A DNA stretch of 64,000 nucleotides from Hysterangium stoloniferum. Taxonomy: Eukaryota > Basidiomycota > Agaricomycetes > Hysterangiales > Hysterangiaceae. The first letter of the stretch is position 1. Every line of letters starts with the position of its first letter. The stretch is from assembly GCA_015178975.1 (NCBI GenBank), contig WHVD01000010.1:1364001-1428000 (forward strand), written 5' to 3'. The notes below the pieces were generated by a model. That model had not been told where the DNA came from, made no database searches, and saw only the letters and a list, made by a program, of their open reading frames with translations. Of this stretch, positions 36,351 through 49,196 are shown in pieces. The position numbers were made by a program, and so were the translations under genes.

Positions 36351-38015
36351 AACACTAGGGTGTGACCCCACCCAATCACATAAAATGTCCCCTGAGTTTG
36401 AAACCGAGAATGTTATACCTTGAGGTTCTCGAGGCGCTAGGTGCACCGAAAACTTGAGTGGCCATGGAAACTATCGTCCATTTAGTTCTTGGGACCATGG
36501 AATGTTTATTCTCATGCGATGGAGGGATCCCGCCGCTGGCCCCTGCGGTCAAAATTCCCTGCATCTCTAGGACAGAACCCATCCGGATAGGATACGATAT
36601 GAGCAAAGAAAGGGGTGGGTCTTAGTGAAAAAAAGTAAAAATAGAAAGAACTTCGACCGAAAGACTGGAGTGTGGGCCGAGGAGGCGAGGAGCGAGACCG
36701 TTCACAGGGTCCGCGGAAGGGGAGATTAACCAAGGAATGAAGTATAACGAATAAGTTTGGGGATGGTGGTCGGACCCACTGTTCAAGACGACGAGCAGTG
36801 TGCTGCATGGTAAGGTATGTTTCTTGATGTGGTGTGTAGTTCCGACCTTCCAAGAAGGAAGTAGTTGCCGAGTTAATATGCAATGATGTGTGTTTCGGGT
36901 ATTGTGAACCTCAAAATAATCAATTTTTTTAAAAAGGCCAAACGCTGATGTGCTGAGCGAATGCTGACGCGGGATGTCTAAGCTTGTTAGCTTGAGCACA
37001 GAGGGTCATGGTCGTGTCAATATTATGATGTGAACAAACGCAAACACAGTATTCACACTGTTTCTACTTGCAGTGTGAACAGAACTGAGTGGACCTAGCT
37101 GGCCCGACCTTAACTCATCAAGCTGCTCCAAGATCAAATAGAAACAGTTGGCTTCAAACCGCACCCCCAGAGCGGAACACAACAATCCATATTCCGTTTA
37201 CCCAAGCAAATCAGGCGCCGACTTAATGTTCATATGTGATACAAGATTTACACCAAACTCCGAAGAATAACTAGATCCTCAGTAGATACGGTTAATATCT
37301 AGGTACAAATTCATTGCGTTTGAAAAAAGACGGTTGTGGAAGCGAGATTGAGCAATCCAATTTGGCGTATTGGTCCGTTCTGAGAATATTGGCCTCTCTG
37401 CCACGGGTCCTCAAGTTGTATAGGCACACCACTCCACATTGAGATCACAGCAGAGGACGGTGAATAACTGACGGCTATGGGTGACAGGTAGCAAGACGAG
37501 ACGAAAGTAACAATGATTTTGTAAGGTGGAACTTGGTGGCAATCACTTGCAAAGATTACTGGCCCGCTGCCAACAGTAGCTGATCATTGAGTTCCACAAT
37601 ATCTGCTAATATAACGTACGCATTTTGTTAAAGGGAACACGTTGTTCTTCCGAGCGTCACGTAAAGGAAATTGTAATACGTTAAAAAGAAACGTGTAGTG
37701 TTCAACTGCAATGAAAGATTGGGCGTACCGCGAGACTTCACGGCTCCATCCGGTCAGACCTGGAATGCGCGGCAGTGGTTGTGCTAAGATACACATTCTT
37801 GATGAATCCTGTGGTCTTTCTTTGAGTACAATGGGTGAACGACGGGGTTAAGGGAAATCATAGGCGTGGGAAGTGGCCACGGGAAAAGCCTGGTGACTTG
37901 CCGTTCTCAGGCTCCACCGCACTTTAGGCCACTGTTTCCCCTTCTAAGCTCCGCCATTGTGAACACCAACATCCCTCACTCCGAGAAAATTTCCAAACAA
38001 TGATTCCTATCTTTA
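36351..38015. other. Non-coding, nothing recognised
   Basis: About 1.7 kb with short random frames only. No repeat partner found in the window. Confidence 0.5.
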
Positions 38016-38502
38016 ATCGTCTGAAACGACCTTTTATTTTATACTCCGAAGAGCCAGAACCTCTGGGTTCTTTCTGACCCCCCGCAGCAGTTACGGTCTA
38101 ACGGTTCCTTATCGCCTTCAATCGGACTAGTACGTGATACATTCCAATCCAACCCTCAAGAACAAAGCCGCTCTCAGGGTTTCGGCATCAGGGAACTTTC
38201 TCCTCCATAATCGAGTAAGTAATCAACTATCAAATTCTATTGTCCACCGAGACTCACTCGTCTTTTACAGCATCGTTGCCGTCCACGGGTTGGATGGACA
38301 TCGTGAAGCATCGTGGACAACAGAAAACGGCAGTCTTTGGCTTCGCGATTTCTTCCCGCAGGATGTGCCTGCCACCAGGATTTTGATGTATGGTTATGAT
38401 GCCTACACCCAGAGCGCGGCTGCATCATCCACGCAGAACTTGAATCAAAGCCTGACAGGCGTCAACATTGAATTCCAGCCAGACAGATATGACAGAAATT
38501 AA
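38016..38502 (+). pseudogene. Truncated alpha/beta-hydrolase (SERAC1/DUF676-like N-terminus)
   Basis: The first open segment (38016-38129) contains SSYGLTVPYRLQSDY but has no ATG in frame. A GT-AG intron (38130-38270, 141 nt) joins it to 38271-38502, reading IVAVHGLDGHREASWTTENG, then LWLRDFFPQDVPATRILMYG and YDA. This is the N-terminal hydrolase block found in fungal serine-esterase proteins, often fused to patatin, NACHT or TPR modules. After YDA the family similarity stops and a stop codon follows within about 35 residues. Missing start and missing catalytic Ser/His region point to a gene fragment. In fungi this module is often part of NLR-like immune proteins, but nothing here shows that. 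Confidence 0.6.
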
Positions 38503-40516
38503 CCCACGTGTTTGAGAATAATCCCTCCAAGGCTGTGTGCAATGAAGATAATAGGCCGTTTCTGAAGTACTTCCTATGAGCGGAAATCACAAGTTCGCTA
38601 TATATGAATTGTACAAACCCTAGTATCTGCAATTCGTCTGAGAGAAGCCAAGCAGGTCACATCACTAAGTTGGGATCGTCTTCTCAGCTCACTTCCCGGC
38701 CCCACTGTCCGCTCCCCCGTTCTTTCTAATTCCTCTACAACTCCTGACTCCCTTCTGTTTTCGATTCAAGTATTCCTGATTATCTAAATGAATGCCATAA
38801 TACCCGTAAACCCATATCCGTAAATGAGGTACTAAACATCCCACAAACAGCGCGCTTCAGGCGTCACCTACAAAGTAGACGGCATCTCACCCTCAGGATA
38901 AGCCAGTCGCCGGATAAGACAGTAGCCTATATTACTCATTGAAAGATATTGTGTCTTGGGGCCTCTATACCTGGGAACCGTATACTACCTGATGTGGCCG
39001 GCCGGTGTGATAGTGAACGTGTGGGGAAAAGAGTCTTAGGCGACGAAAGAGAAATGTTCGGTGAGGATGATTGAATACAAGTGTGGGCGAGTTGCGATAT
39101 AATGGAAGATAAGTTGGCTGATGATCGAATATACTGACCAAATTATTGACCGCTATACACCCAGGAACCACCCAGTGCCATCTTTGCTATTATACCACCT
39201 AGACGATACGGTTAATCAAAACTTGAAAATAGATGTAATGAGAATCTAGACTTGTTCTGTGATGAATTCGTCTAGATCCAATCCTTGGAACTGCGTCGTT
39301 CTATATACTGACCATGCATCGTTGGGTTTCCTGAAATCGTATTGATACTTGGTTCCTGGTGTCGTGAAACCCATGAAAGACGCAAAAAACCACGGGCGTT
39401 CTCTATGACCTGAGACTTCAATCGTGCCAACGAAGTCGGCAGCCAGACGTTCGATCTCTTTCCCAGCAGAAGAGTAAATATAAAGCTCATCTATTACCTA
39501 TGTACAAGCCACGCAAAACGCATGTTTTTTGTGTTCGTTTTTTTCTGAATAGGAAATAATGCCGTATTCCGCATCTCGGATGGTATGCCGTGTCGGAGTC
39601 CACTGTTAGATACTGACCGACCTCAAAACATAAAGCAAGGGGAACAGCGAAACAAAAGAACTAAGGGAACTTGGAAGAGTGACATGAGCTTGAATGATGG
39701 TCAGAAAATGTTGATATTTTACCAAATTTTCTAAGCATTTTTTGAACTGAGAAACTGTTTGAAATTCCTAGTTTTACTGGTGTTGGATTTTGGGAATCTG
39801 ATATGCGAGCAACAAGGAGCACGGACTATACGCTTATATTAGTAAGCAGTTACTAGGCGTATACATATAAGGACGATACATGTATTGTAGTCCTTATCCG
39901 TTTGTAACGAGACTCACTTCGTATTACAACAACTGGATTGTAAGAGGTATATACAAGTGACCGAGTCTTGACCATGGGAAAGATGACTTTCAGTCGTACT
40001 TTCTGAGGACTGTAGAAGACTTTTGAGTGTCTAGTAACCGCCTGGTACATGTACAGAAGGTCACGGTGGTAGATGAGATGACCAACGTCACGTTAACCGA
40101 AGGAAGGATTAATGGGATCAGACTTGGAGAAAATACAAACACCTTGAGAGGTGGTTGTTTTACGACCCGACTGCAAGGCCCATCTGGTGTATGCCCGTGT
40201 CGATTGGGAAAGTGCGTTACAGACAGAATTGAGTAAACCCTAGACTCTCTTTTGTTTGACCGAGAAGCTGCCACAACTAAAAGTCTTCTACAAAACTTTC
40301 TGCAAAATCTTGTGCAGTCTTTTACAAAGAGTACAGGCTACCGGCAAGGACGTTGGTAGCGGTAGAAATAGAAAAGGATAATAGATGGCAAACAAGCTTT
40401 GGTTAACGCGCGCCACTCGTAGGCCATACCGTTCGAATTGATTCTTGTGCAATATGGGGTTTCGGGCGCTTATTGCAATATATTGACCGTTTAAAGCGCC
40501 CAACTGACTCATCAGC
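38503..40516. other. Intergenic, one dispersed repeat
   Basis: About 2 kb upstream of the DUF6535 gene. Only the 125-bp repeat copy at 39504-39628 is recognised. Confidence 0.5.
39504..39628 (-). repeat. Dispersed repeat, copy 2
   Basis: Inverted partner of 621-746. Shared blocks include TAACAGTGGACTCCGACA and GAGATGCGGAATACGGCATT. Confidence 0.8.
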
Positions 40517-43500
40517 ATGGCTTCGCAGTATGCACAAGACCTTAGCCGCGCCGAATCACAGATACCGTTTGTCTCAGGTATTAAATCAAAGTTTACACTT
40601 ATTCTAAACTGAGGCACGTAAGCAGAGCAACAAGGAACGGCCAACCGTCAACCTTCGTCTACCAATGTTCCCTCGAGCCCAACCGAGGCGGCATCCAGTG
40701 GCCATAATGGCTTAGAAAGCGAGGACGATAACCCCTATAGCAAGCACGTTGAATCAGATTCAACCATATGGTCATTATATCTGAAGGAAACGGAGAAAGA
40801 GGACAAAGAGCTTGCCAACTCATTGCAAGTTGGTGTCGACGAGCTTCTAATATTTGTGCGTAGAATTCGGTTTCCTTCATAGATATTCAATTAATTCACA
40901 CCTTTTCAGGCGGGTTTGTTTGGAGCAATTCTTACCGCCTTCCTGATTGAAAGCAGGAAGAGTTTGCAGGTAGATCCTGTTCAGGAAATCCTTCAGGCGC
41001 TTCAAAGTCACTTCGCTGTACCTACCTCTCAGCCTTTTCAAGTCTCCAAATCATCCCTTATTGTCAACTATTTGTGGTTCATTAGTCTCAGTCTCACTCT
41101 CTTCAGTGCTCTTTGTGCTGTACTTGCAAGAGAATGGCTGGCGAAGTATATTCCTGTATCCCCCGGAAGTCGCTCAAGTGATGCATGTGAACGTCTCCTT
41201 CGTGTTCAGAGAGCACAGAAATGGCACCTCGAATCAGTTGTTACTGGAATCCCGCTTTTGATTCAACTAGCTCTCTTCCTTTTCTCTGCAGGTCTCGTCT
41301 TATTTACCTGGGATAACAGTGTAGCGTTGGGCGTTCTTATGCTTTTTTTGACCATATTTGGAATCGTTCTATATATACTTGGCACCGTTTTTCCCTTGTT
41401 GTCCCCCGCTTGTCCCTTTCAGACAACAGCGTCACGGTTTTTCCCAGTCGTCTCTGCAAGCGCAAAGTATGACTCGTCCACACCAGACCATTGTGGGTCT
41501 TCGCCACCAACAAGGACGGATACATTTAGAATTTCTAAATGGCTACAAAGCCTTGCTCGGTTCTTCGCCGAATTGCATGGCAAGCCTCCACGGCCCGAAC
41601 TTGAAGCTGATGTCCTGGCATGGGTGATAGCAAACTCCACATCGGAGGAGGCAGTTAACGAGGCAATTAGGGCTGTAGCAGGTGCTAAACAATGTGAACA
41701 GTTGCGGATTGCCTTGTGCCAACGAGCCGTCACGGAGAAATTGTGCAAAGTTTTGGAGAATTGCTTTCACCTCACGGCAGGTCCCGTCACTATCCGTGAT
41801 GCAGCACTTGCGGAAGTTTCTCTCCTTGCAATGTCACGAGTCCTATCGCCGCCAACAGACAAACTCATAAACAAAGAGTACCTTACGCCCTTCAATACTC
41901 TCCTACACGTTGGGAGACCATTACATCGGTTGGACAATTTAGATCCTTGCGTGAAGACATTGGGGTGGGCGGTTCATATTAGTATTTGGGTAAATATGGA
42001 CGATGACGGTGACCGAGAGGTCCCGACAGACCCACACATTGAAACGGTGGCCACCATGGGTGCAGCACCATACGAGCGAAAGACGTTGATGACGGCGACG
42101 ATCGATGGAGCACTGTCAGAAAAGGAGGGCTTACGTGTAACCTGCGAACGGTTCATATTGGCATATTGGCATCTTCGTAGGGATTTTTTCCATGGCTCCG
42201 GCAAAGAAACTGATTGTTGGGCAGCGGATTGCCGAACAATGGTAAAAGAAAAGGGTTTAATGGCCGGTAAACTGCCTATACCATGAGTCAAAACACACAT
42301 ACCTAATTATTATCACAACAGGAAAAGAAAAAGAGTGGTTGAAGAAAAGGGTTAAAAAAGCAGGTGGTGCTGTGAAACAATTACTAATGGAATGTGGTAA
42401 GAAAATGCCAAGTAAAGGAGGAGTACGATATAATATGCACCGGTGTTCAGCTAGATTCCCGACTGGGATGGTCGGTGCCATTCCCGACATTGTGGCACTG
42501 TTGAAGGACTCTGACTCGCACGTTCGATCAGGGGCAGTAGCGGTCCTGGGGAAGATTTCAGAGCAAGGTACGGTGTGTGACAATGGGATGGGAATCCAGC
42601 TGACATTTGGCCGCAGTCGAATTTCGAGCGGCCATTGGGTGTATCACTCCCGACATTGTTGCACTGTTGAAGGACTCTGACTCTGACGTTCGATCAAGCG
42701 CAGTATCGGCCCTGGGGAAGCTTTCAGAACAAGGTGCGGTGTGACAATGGGATAGGAATTCAGCTGACATTTGGCCACAGTCGAATTTCGAGCGGCCATT
42801 GGGGGTGTCATTCCCGACATTGTTGCGCTGTTGAAGGACTCTGACCGGCGCGTTCGATCAAGAACAGGATCGTCCCTGGAGAAGGTTTCAGAACAAGGTG
42901 CGGTGTGTGACCATGGGATGGGAATCCAGCTGACATTTGACCACAGCCGAATTTCGAGCGGCCATTGCCGGTGTCATTCCCGACATTGTTGCACTGTTGA
43001 AGGACTCTGACTCTGACATTCGATCAAGCGCAGTATCGGCCCTGGGGACGGTTTCAGAACAAGGTGCGGTGTGACAATGGGATGGGCATCCAGCTGACAT
43101 TTGACCACAGTCGAATTTCGAGCGGCCATTGGGGGTGTCATTCCCGACATTGTTGCACTGTTGAAGGACTCTAACTGGCACGTTCGGTCAAGCGCAGTAT
43201 GGGCCCTGCGGACGGTTTCAGAGCAAGGTGCGGTGTGTGACATTAGGATGGCAATCCAGCTGACATTTGACCACAGCCGGATTTCGAGCGGCCATTGCTG
43301 GCGTCATTCCCGACATTGTCGCACTGTTGAAGGACTCTGACTCTTACGTTCGATCAAGCGCAGTATGGGCCACAGGGAAGGTTTCAAAGCAAGGTGCGGT
43401 GTGTGACATTAGGATGGGAATCCAGCTGACATTTGACCACAGCCGAATTTCGAGCGGCCATTGCCGGTGTCATTCCCGACATTGTTGCACTGTTGAAGGA

Positions 43501-46500
43501 CTCTGACTCTGACATTCGATCAAGCGCAGTATCGGCCCTGGGGACGGTTTCAGAGCAAGGTGCGGTGTGTGATATTGGGATGGGAATCCAGTTGACGTTT
43601 GACCACAGCCGAATTTCGAGCGGCCATTGCGGGTGTCATTCCCGACATTCTTTCACTGTTGAAGGACTCTGACTCGGGCGTTCGGTCAAGCGCAGTATCG
43701 GTCCTGGGGACGGCTTCAGAGCAAGGTGCGGTGTGACAATGGGATGGGAATCCAGCTGACATTTGACCACAGCCGAATTTCAAGCCACCATTGCGGGTGT
43801 GATTCCCGACATGGTTGCACTGTTGAAGGACTCTGACTCTTACGTTCGATCAAGCGCAGTATGGGCCACAGGGAAGGTTTCAAAGCAAGGTGCGGTGTGT
43901 GACATTAGGATGGGAATCCAGCTGACATTTGACCACAGCCGAATTTCGAGCGGCCATTGCGGGTGTCATTCCCGACATTCTTGCACTGTTGAAGGATTCT
44001 GATAGGTATGTTCGATCAAGCGCAGTATCGGCCCTGGGAAAGGTGTCAGAGCAAGGTGCGGTGTGTAACATTGGATAGGAATCCAGCTGACATTTGACCA
44101 CAGCCGAATTTCAAGCAGCCATTGCGGGTGTCATTCCCGACATGGTTGCACTGTTGAAGGACTCTGACTCTTACGTTCGATCAAGCGCAGCCTCAGCCCT
44201 GGCGAAATTTTCAGAACAAGGTGATCCAATAAATCTTGTCGAAGAATCTTTCTCAAGTCTCCACAGGGGAGTTTCTCCCTCTCGTCAGGGCTGAAATACG
44301 TGCGGCTGTAGGGTTGTCGGTGAAAGGAAAGCCAACGCTGCGTGGGTCGCTTTTAATCCCACTTCAAAGTATTCCCATTCCCCCATTCCCCCCTCTCATT
44401 CTGATCGATACTGCGGTAATCTAGCAAGTGTCCCCGATATGCGAGAGCCCTCCGGATTATCTACCCGTCCTCTGTCGTCCTCTGTGGATCTTTTGTATAG
44501 TACTGATAGTGTTTCGCGTCATGAAGACATCAAGATCATTCAATGCGCAACAATTGCATGTATGTGAAGACCGGTCACATTATTCATTCACTAATTTCCA
44601 TCCCACCTTAAAGCGCGGAATTTTTACCTTCCCTTATCCAGATTCGACCTCAGAGCGCTACAAGGCAAGCTCGCTCTGTTAACAGTGGTCACTGCTCTCC
44701 ATACATGTGGTCCGTGCACCGATTTCTCATAAACTGGCATGATTCATGGACTTGCAGACGCATTTGGAACCGCCATTACCGCCGCCATTCCCGACGTTGT
44801 TACACTGTTGAAGGACTCTGACATGCACGTTCGATCAAGGGCAGTATCGGTCTTGGGGACGGTTTCAGAGCAAGGTGGGGTGTGACAATGGGATGGGAAT
44901 CCCGCTGATATTTGACCACAGCCGGATTTCGAGCCCCCGTTGCGGTTGTCATTCCCGACATTGTTGCACTGTTGAAGCACTCTGACTGGCGCGTTCGGTC
45001 AAGCGCAGTATCGGTCCTGGGGACGGTTTCAGTGCAAGGTGCGGTATGACATTGGGATAGGAATCCATCTGACATTTAACCACAGCCGAATTTCGAGCGG
45101 CCATTGCGGGTGTCATTCTCGACATTGTTGCACTGTTGAAGGACTCTGACGATTACGTTCGATCAAGCGCAGTATGGGCCCTGGGGAAGCTTTCAGAGCA
45201 AGGTGCGGTGTGTAACATTGGGATGGGAATCCAGCTGACATTTGACCACAGCCGAATTTCGAGCGGCCATTGCGGGTGTCATTCCCGACATTCTTGCACT
45301 GTTGAAGGACTCTGATTCTGGCGTTCGATCAAGTGGAGTATTTGCCCTGGGGACGGTTTCAGAGCAAGGTGCGGTATGACATTGGGATAGGAATCCAGCT
45401 GACATTTAACCACAGCCGAATTTCGAGCGGCCATTGCGGGTGTCATTCTCGACATTCTTGCACTGTTGAAGGACTCTGACTCTGGCGTTCGATCAAGAGC
45501 AGTATGGGCCCTGGGGAAGCTTTCAGAGCAAGGTGCGGTGTGTAACATTGGGATGGGAATCCCGCTGACATTTGACCACAGCCGAATTTCGAGCGGCCAT
45601 TGCGGGGGTCATCCCCGACATTGTTGCACTGTTGAAGGACTCTGACTGGCGCGTTCGATCAAGGGCAGTATCGGCCCTGGGGAAGCTTTCAGAGCAAGGT
45701 GCGGTATGTGACATTGCGATGGGAATCCAGCTGACATTTAACCACAGCCGAATTTCGAGCGGCCATTGCGGGTGTCATTCTCGACATTCTTGCACTGTTG
45801 AAGGACTCTGACTCTGACGTTCGATCAGGAGCAGTATCGGCCCTGGGGAAGCTTTCAGACCAAGGTGCGGTGTGTAACATTGGGATGGGAATCCAGCTGA
45901 CATTTGACCACAGCCGAATTTCGAGCGGCCATTGCGGGGGTCATCCCCGACATTGTTGCACTGTTGAAGGACTCTGACTGGGATGTTCGATCCAGGGCAG
46001 TATCGGCCCTGGGGAAGCTTTCAGAGCAAGGTGCGGTATGTGACATTGGGATGGGAATCCAGCTGACATTTGACCACAGTCGAATTTCGAGCGGCTATTG
46101 CGGGCGTCATTCCCGACATTGTTGCACTGTTGAAGGACTCTGACGATTACGTTCGATCAACGACAGCATCGGCCCTGGGGACGGTTTCAGAGCAAGGTGC
46201 GGTGTTTGACAATGGGATGGGAATCCAACTGACATTTGACCACAGCCGAATTTCGAGCGGCCGTTGCGGGTGTCATTCCCGACATGGTTGCACTGTTGAA
46301 GTACTCTGACTCTTACATTCTATCAAGCACAGTATCGACCCCGGGGAATGTTTTGGAGCAAGGTGCGGTATGTGATCATGGGATGGGAATCCAACTGACC
46401 TTTGACCACAGCCGAATTTCGAGCGGCCATTGCGGGTGTCATTCCCGACATTCTTGAACTGTTGAAGCACTCTGATTCTGGCGTTCGATCAAGTGCAGTA

Positions 46501-47431
46501 TTTGCCCTGGGGAGGGTTTCAGAGCAAGGTGCGGTGTAACATTGAAATAGGTATCCAGCTGACGTTTGACCATAGCCGAATTTCGAGCCGCCATTGCGGG
46601 TGTCATTCCGGACATTCTTGCACTGTTGAAGCACTCTGACCCTTACGTTCGAGCAGGCGCAGTATGGGCCATAGGGAAGGTTTCAGACCAAGGTGCGGTG
46701 TGACATTGGGATGGGAATCCAGCTGACATTTGACCACAGCCGATTTTCCAGCCGCCATTGCGGGTGTCATCCCCGGCATTGTTGTACTGTTGAAGCACTC
46801 TGACTCTTCCGTTCGATCAGGCGCAGTATCGGCCCTGGGGAAGCTTTCAGACCAAGGTGTGGTTTGTGACATTGGGATGGGGATCCAGGTGACATTTGAC
46901 CACAGCCAAATTTCGAGCGGCCCTCGCGGGTGTCATTCCCGACATTGTTTCACTGTTGGAAGACACATATTTACACGCCCAAACAGAGGTTGTTGACTTG
47001 CTCGTTAAGCTAGCAGCTCATGGTGTGTGCCCTTGACGCGCAAGTTGAAACCTTCCCCTCACCCATGTTTTCAAAGAGCGCTTTCGTGAAGCTATTATTG
47101 GCTGTAACCTACAACATCACTGTATATCCCTTGTTCATGCCGACAATGACGCAGTCATTTCAGCTGGTGGAAAATTGTTTGTAGCTTTTGCTGACTATGG
47201 TAAGCTTTAATTCTTTGCATCATTGACTCCTTTCACCGTCTTGCAGGTTACCTTACCAACATTAAGCTGCGGATAGTCCTCTCTGCATTGTGCTATCTAT
47301 ATTTACCCACACCACCTCTGCAACATCATTGTGTGCTGATTGAAATTCTCTTGAAATCTAGTAAGTGTTTGTATCCTGTAGTTGTAATAAATGCTGATCT
47401 AGGTAGCTTGTGTAAGCCACACCATTCTTGA
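40517..47431 (+). CDS. DUF6535 membrane protein with 25 HEAT repeats
   Basis: Exons: 40517-40577, 40623-40855, 40910-42266 and 42322-42396, then 25 HEAT exons of exactly 117 nt (first 42451-42567, last 46906-47022), then 47077-47199, 47247-47360 and 47403-47431. The frame closes at about 1638 aa. Residues about 60-265 are the DUF6535 domain (STIWSLYLKETEKEDKELAN, VGVDELLIF/AGLFGAILTAF split by an intron). It has four likely membrane segments near 96-114, 147-171, 207-232 and 236-262. Residues about 265-575 are helical. The rest is HEAT/PBS-lyase-like repeats, each reading AEFRAAIAGVIPDIVALL, KDSDxxVRSSAVSALGKLSE and Q. Predicted topology: membrane anchor with a large solenoid. The last three exons are less certain, and an LTR lies 186 bp downstream. 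Function unknown. Confidence 0.82.
42451..47022 (+). repeat. Tandem exon-intron array, 25 units of about 166 bp
   Basis: Each unit is a 117-nt phase 1-1 exon encoding one 39-residue HEAT repeat plus an intron of 47-49 nt (GTGCGGTGTGTGACATTGGG to TTTGACCACAG). Exon starts are 42451, 42617, 42781, 42947, 43111, 43277, 43443, 43609, 43773, 43939, 44104, 44758, 44922, 45086, 45252, 45416, 45582, 45748, 45914, 46080, 46246, 46412, 46576, 46740 and 46906. No exon has an indel or stop, while introns vary by 1-2 nt. One intron is 537 nt (44221-44757). Confidence 0.93.
44221..44757 (+). other. Enlarged intron inside the HEAT array
   Basis: Between HEAT exons 11 and 12 the usual 49-nt intron is replaced by 537 nt of unrelated sequence, still starting GTGATCC and ending CTTGCAG with phase kept. 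HEAT exon 12 is the most diverged of the interior units (DAFGTAITAAIPDVVTLL). This may mark an insertion or the seam between two merged arrays or genes. Confidence 0.6.
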
Positions 47432-47617
47432 AGTTGCTCATATTTTATGCTTCATGATATATTTCATGGGTGATATTTCTTCTGAGCATATTCAGGCTTT
47501 GATCCTGCAAATGGATAGACATGGACTATTAATAACATTATAATTTACAATATAGTTTGTGAGTGGATGAATGGTGAAAATTTTACCCACTACAGTACAT
47601 ATGGCTTATGCCAGATC
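47432..47617. other. Short gap between gene and LTR nest
   Basis: 3' flank of the DUF6535 gene. No feature. Confidence 0.4.
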
Positions 47618-47931
47618 TGTTAGGATCTTATCATTTTTGGACCTCCATGACTTGTTTTTTACTAGAAAACCCTTGCTGTTTTGTTATCAGAGTCTTCTCA
47701 TGTCAGTACCCCTTGCAGTGTTCCTGATACTTGTTTATATTTCACTCCCACTCTATTCCATTTCTGCTTTATCTGTTCCTCCATTTCCATCTCTATGCAT
47801 ACTCTTATTTTGCCACCTAGTATTGTTTCTTAGTACTGTACATTAGTTTCTACAGTATCTCTCCCCACCCTGTCATCACTTCCCTGTGATCCATCCTACA
47901 CTTCACTGCTTTGATTGGCCTTCTGATCACC

Positions 47932-49196
47932 TGTAATGTATTCAGGGGTTTCTCTTAGATAGCTCAATATATGCTATAGTGTCACAGAGCCTCAACAATA
48001 AAACAAGCAAAGGTCCAGTAATTTAAATACTGATAGATTAATAAGCTGCACTATTAAGCTTAAACAACTCAAATCAATGCTTATTTTGATTATTGAAAGG
48101 TTCAATAGAACAATATATGACTCTTTTAGCAAATAAAATAACTATTCCTTGAGAATAGGGGCTAGAAGCTGAGTATATATGCAGTAACTTAGCAGAGACT
48201 TGATATAAAGCTTCAGATTCTTGTATGCTTATTTGTAACTATTAATAGTTATTTAACAAGGTGTTAAATAATTTATTAGTAGAGAAAATAATGTGTCTTG
48301 GAGTATTTGAGTGCTTGTACTTGATTAATTCAATAAACTTAGGGCTGGGCCTTGAATAATCTAGTATTGGCAGGGAAATTCAGTAAGGATATTTAGATAC
48401 TTATTAGGTTTATTATGTAATTAATAAGCCTAAAGGGTAGCTATAAGGCTGGGGGAACTTAGATGATTAGCTAAGTTCAAGAGTACTGACAAAGATTCAA
48501 GATTCTGCAAGTGTAGGTGCTTGCAGTTAGTGTATCAGACTCAGGGTATTATTGTCCTTAGGATGATTAGATAGGCTTCTGAGCTGTGCAGTAAAATATG
48601 TGTGTGATAGATTGATTTTATTAGAAACTTGGCCCTCCTTATATACATTTTGATAACTAAATATTTAATCATTTATTTATTTTATAAGATCATTATTTAG
48701 GTCATAATGACCTCATATTCTACTTATTTTTTACCCTTTATTTACCATGTGATTCCCCTCTCTGAGATAAGGGTTCCAACCTTTGGCTTGAACATGAAGG
48801 TTCAAGGCCATGGTTCCAGGACAGAAGCAATTGATGAGTTGGCAGAATTAAATAATGACTTGAGTAGTCACATCCGTGACTTGTGTGATATCCCGACACT
48901 GGAGACTTATCTAATAGGTCATGTGACTCCAAAAATGCACACATTGGAGCAAGCAATGTGCTGAAAGGCAATAACTAAGTAAATAAAATATAAATAATTA
49001 GTTAAAAATTATAATAAATTAACTAAGACATAATAGCATAATATGAGCTCATATATGCTATTATTATGTGAAGTTAAAAGGAACTAAGCCTTATATTTCA
49101 CAATAGAATATAATAAAAATACAATAAATTCGAGAAAATATTAAATAATTCAGAGAAAATTAAGAGAACTTTATGAGATAAAGCTGATACCTCACA
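47932..49196 (-). mobile_element. Solo LTR, family D
   Basis: On the minus strand it reads TGTGAGGTATCAG to CCTGAATACATTACA (1265 bp), flanked by the perfect target duplication TCACC (47927-47931 and 49197-49201). Its ends and core promoter resemble those of LTR B (ATTACA terminus, ATGTATATAAGGAG core), so D and B are related families. It interrupts the family A LTR. No coding capacity. Confidence 0.85.
48639..48645 (-). promoter_or_regulatory. TATA box of LTR D
   Basis: Minus-strand ATGTATATAAGGAGG, sharing the core with the TATA region of LTR B2 (60806). Confidence 0.6.

Noticed and set aside
42771..46996. Series of 79-codon frames ending in HSRHCCTVEGL-type peptides
   Set aside because: These are the same repeat read through the introns in the wrong frame. 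Splicing gives a continuous HEAT-repeat protein instead.
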